The position numbers and the translations under genes are program-made. The notes under the pieces were generated by a model. It had not been told where the DNA came from. It did no database searches and saw nothing but the letters and a program-made list of their open reading frames with translations. A stretch of DNA of 33,669 nucleotides from Thermoguttaceae bacterium. GTDB lineage: Bacteria > Planctomycetota > Planctomycetia > Pirellulales > Thermoguttaceae. The stretch covers positions 1 to 33,669 of the forward strand of contig JANXAQ010000327.1 in the NCBI GenBank assembly GCA_025062105.1, written 5' to 3'. Every line of letters starts with the position of its first letter. Positions within the stretch are counted from its first letter, which is position 1. Below are positions 32,923 through 33,669 of this stretch, one piece after another.

Positions 32923-32958
32923 TTTAAACCAAGTAATCCCTTTAAACCAAGCAATCCA
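32923..32958 (+). repeat. 18-bp tandem duplication before mnmA
   Basis: TTTAAACCAAGTAATCCC (32923-32940) is followed directly by TTTAAACCAAGCAATCCA (32941-32958), with two differences. It lies just upstream of the mnmA ribosome binding region. Confidence 0.8.
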
Positions 32959-32980
32959 TCTGGAGCGAGGGTTTTTGGCG

Positions 32981-33669
32981 GTGGTTCGGGTCGTCGTGGC
33001 GATGTCGGGCGGAGTGGACAGCAGTGTGGCCGCCTGGTTGTTGCAGCAGCAGGGTTATGAGGTGGTAGGCGTGTTTATGCGGCTGGGGGTTTCGGCGGAG
33101 TCAGCTGGTTCGAGCCTCTGTTCGGTATCCCCTTCGTCCACTGCTTACCAAGAGGTTTCCCCGTTTGGTTCGGTGAACCCTCTGGATTCAGGCTTTTCGG
33201 AGGCATCTTGTTTGGCTAGCGCTGGGCAAGGCGTTCAGCCAGTCGTTTCAGCCCCTCGGAAGGCTAGGGATTCTTTGGATGAGGTGAGCCGGGCGGTTGC
33301 TGGGAGCAGCCTGCCAATCCACAAGAAAAAAAAGACTTGTTGTTCGGCGGCCGACGCCCAAGACGCCCGCCGGGTAGCGGATCGATTGGGTATCCCCTTG
33401 TATGTACTAAACTTCCAAGAGGAGTTCGAACAACTGATCGAGTATTTTGTACAAGAATACATCTCTGCCCGAACTCCCAATCCTTGCATTGTATGCAACC
33501 ATCGGCTGAAGTTTGGCAAACTATTCGAGTATGCCGACGGCATCGGGGCTCAGTATGTGGCCACTGGCCATTACGCCCGGATCCTGCCGGGATCAGATGG
33601 TCTGGGCCTTTATCGTGCTGTCGATCAAACAAAAGATCAGTCCTATGTGCTTTTCGGTATTCGTCGAGA
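32981..33669 (+). CDS. mnmA: tRNA 2-thiouridylase MnmA, 5' part
   Basis: About 229 codons, cut by the right edge. MnmA adds sulfur to U34 of Lys, Glu and Gln tRNAs. The GTG at 32981 gives VRVVVAMSGGVDSSVAAWLL after the start residue, with the PP-loop SGGVDSS motif that binds ATP. The rest includes CCSAADAQDARRVADRLGIP, the NFQEEF segment, TPNPCIVCNHRLKFG with the first catalytic Cys, YVATGHYARI and DQTKDQSYVLF. Between VVGVFMRLG and the CCSAADAQ block there is an insert of about 75 residues, Ser/Ala-rich and ending in IHKKKK, where the E. coli enzyme has about 15. An in-frame TTG at 32975 is an alternative start. It is divergent from purA. Confidence 0.93.
   Translation, partial: MVRVVVAMSGGVDSSVAAWLLQQQGYEVVGVFMRLGVSAESAGSSLCSVSPSSTAYQEVSPFGSVNPLDSGFSEASCLASAGQGVQPVVSAPRKARDSLDEVSRAVAGSSLPIHKKKKTCCSAADAQDARRVADRLGIPLYVLNFQEEFEQLIEYFVQEYISARTPNPCIVCNHRLKFGKLFEYADGIGAQYVATGHYARILPGSDGLGLYRAVDQTKDQSYVLFGIRR

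Noticed and set aside
1-33669. CRISPR array or tRNA/rRNA genes
   Set aside because: No regularly spaced short repeats with unique spacers, and no cloverleaf with a GTTCGAATC-type loop was found.

Overview
This window looks like a bacterial chromosome segment, most likely from a member of the Planctomycetota. That is an inference from the gene mix: hopanoid genes, a class II ribonucleotide reductase with a C-terminal zinc ribbon, a secreted cellulase-like protein, a Tat-type DUF362 protein, an AglD2/UPF0104 membrane protein and an MnmA with a long insert. No rRNA or tRNA was found. Seventeen protein genes are supported, the last cut by the right edge, and they cover only about 63% of the window. 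Intergenic spaces are unusually long and AT-rich.

Layout from left to right: a TIGR01777-type epimerase (+); a hopanoid pair on the minus strand, hpnH and shc; nrdJ (+), divergent from shc; a secreted M28 peptidase (+); larC (-); a secreted SIMPL-domain protein (+); a secreted glycoside-hydrolase-like protein (+); an UPF0104 membrane protein (-); a ketoacyl-synthase homologue that has lost its catalytic residues (-); a DEDDy 3'-5' exonuclease (-); pepT (+); a DUF362 protein (-); an ATC-hydrolase-like protein (-); the overlapping pair purA-uppS (-); and the 5' part of mnmA (+). Most genes are single transcription units. Only purA-uppS overlap, and shc-hpnH form a functional pair.

The most striking content is between the genes. 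At least four families of dispersed, non-coding, palindrome-ended repeats (named A, B, C and D here) fill roughly half of the intergenic DNA, about 6 kb by hand count. Family A (about 13 copies, 170-195 bp) ends in GGAACCTCTGCATAAT-type inverted repeats, and several copies have 4-bp target duplications. Family B (9 copies, about 160 bp) ends in CCTCTTAGCTCGACTTTT. Family C (5 copies, about 155 bp) ends in AGAGGCTGTCC and usually abuts a B copy. Family D (5-6 copies, about 250-290 bp) includes one intact copy with 17-bp perfect inverted repeats and an 8-bp target duplication. Copies are nested: A in A twice, B in C, and a separate 112-bp element with a 9-bp duplication inside an A copy. This indicates repeated rounds of mobility. 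No transposase is encoded here, so these are best read as MITE-like non-autonomous elements moved by enzymes encoded elsewhere. None interrupts a recognised gene, and several end within tens of bases of a stop codon.

Functionally, shc cyclises squalene to hopene and HpnH adds the adenosyl group that starts bacteriohopanepolyol synthesis. UppS supplies the lipid carrier for the cell envelope, PurA and NrdJ serve nucleotide synthesis, and MnmA modifies tRNA. A pair of palindromes resembling NrdR boxes lies upstream of nrdJ, and a family A element separates them from the gene.
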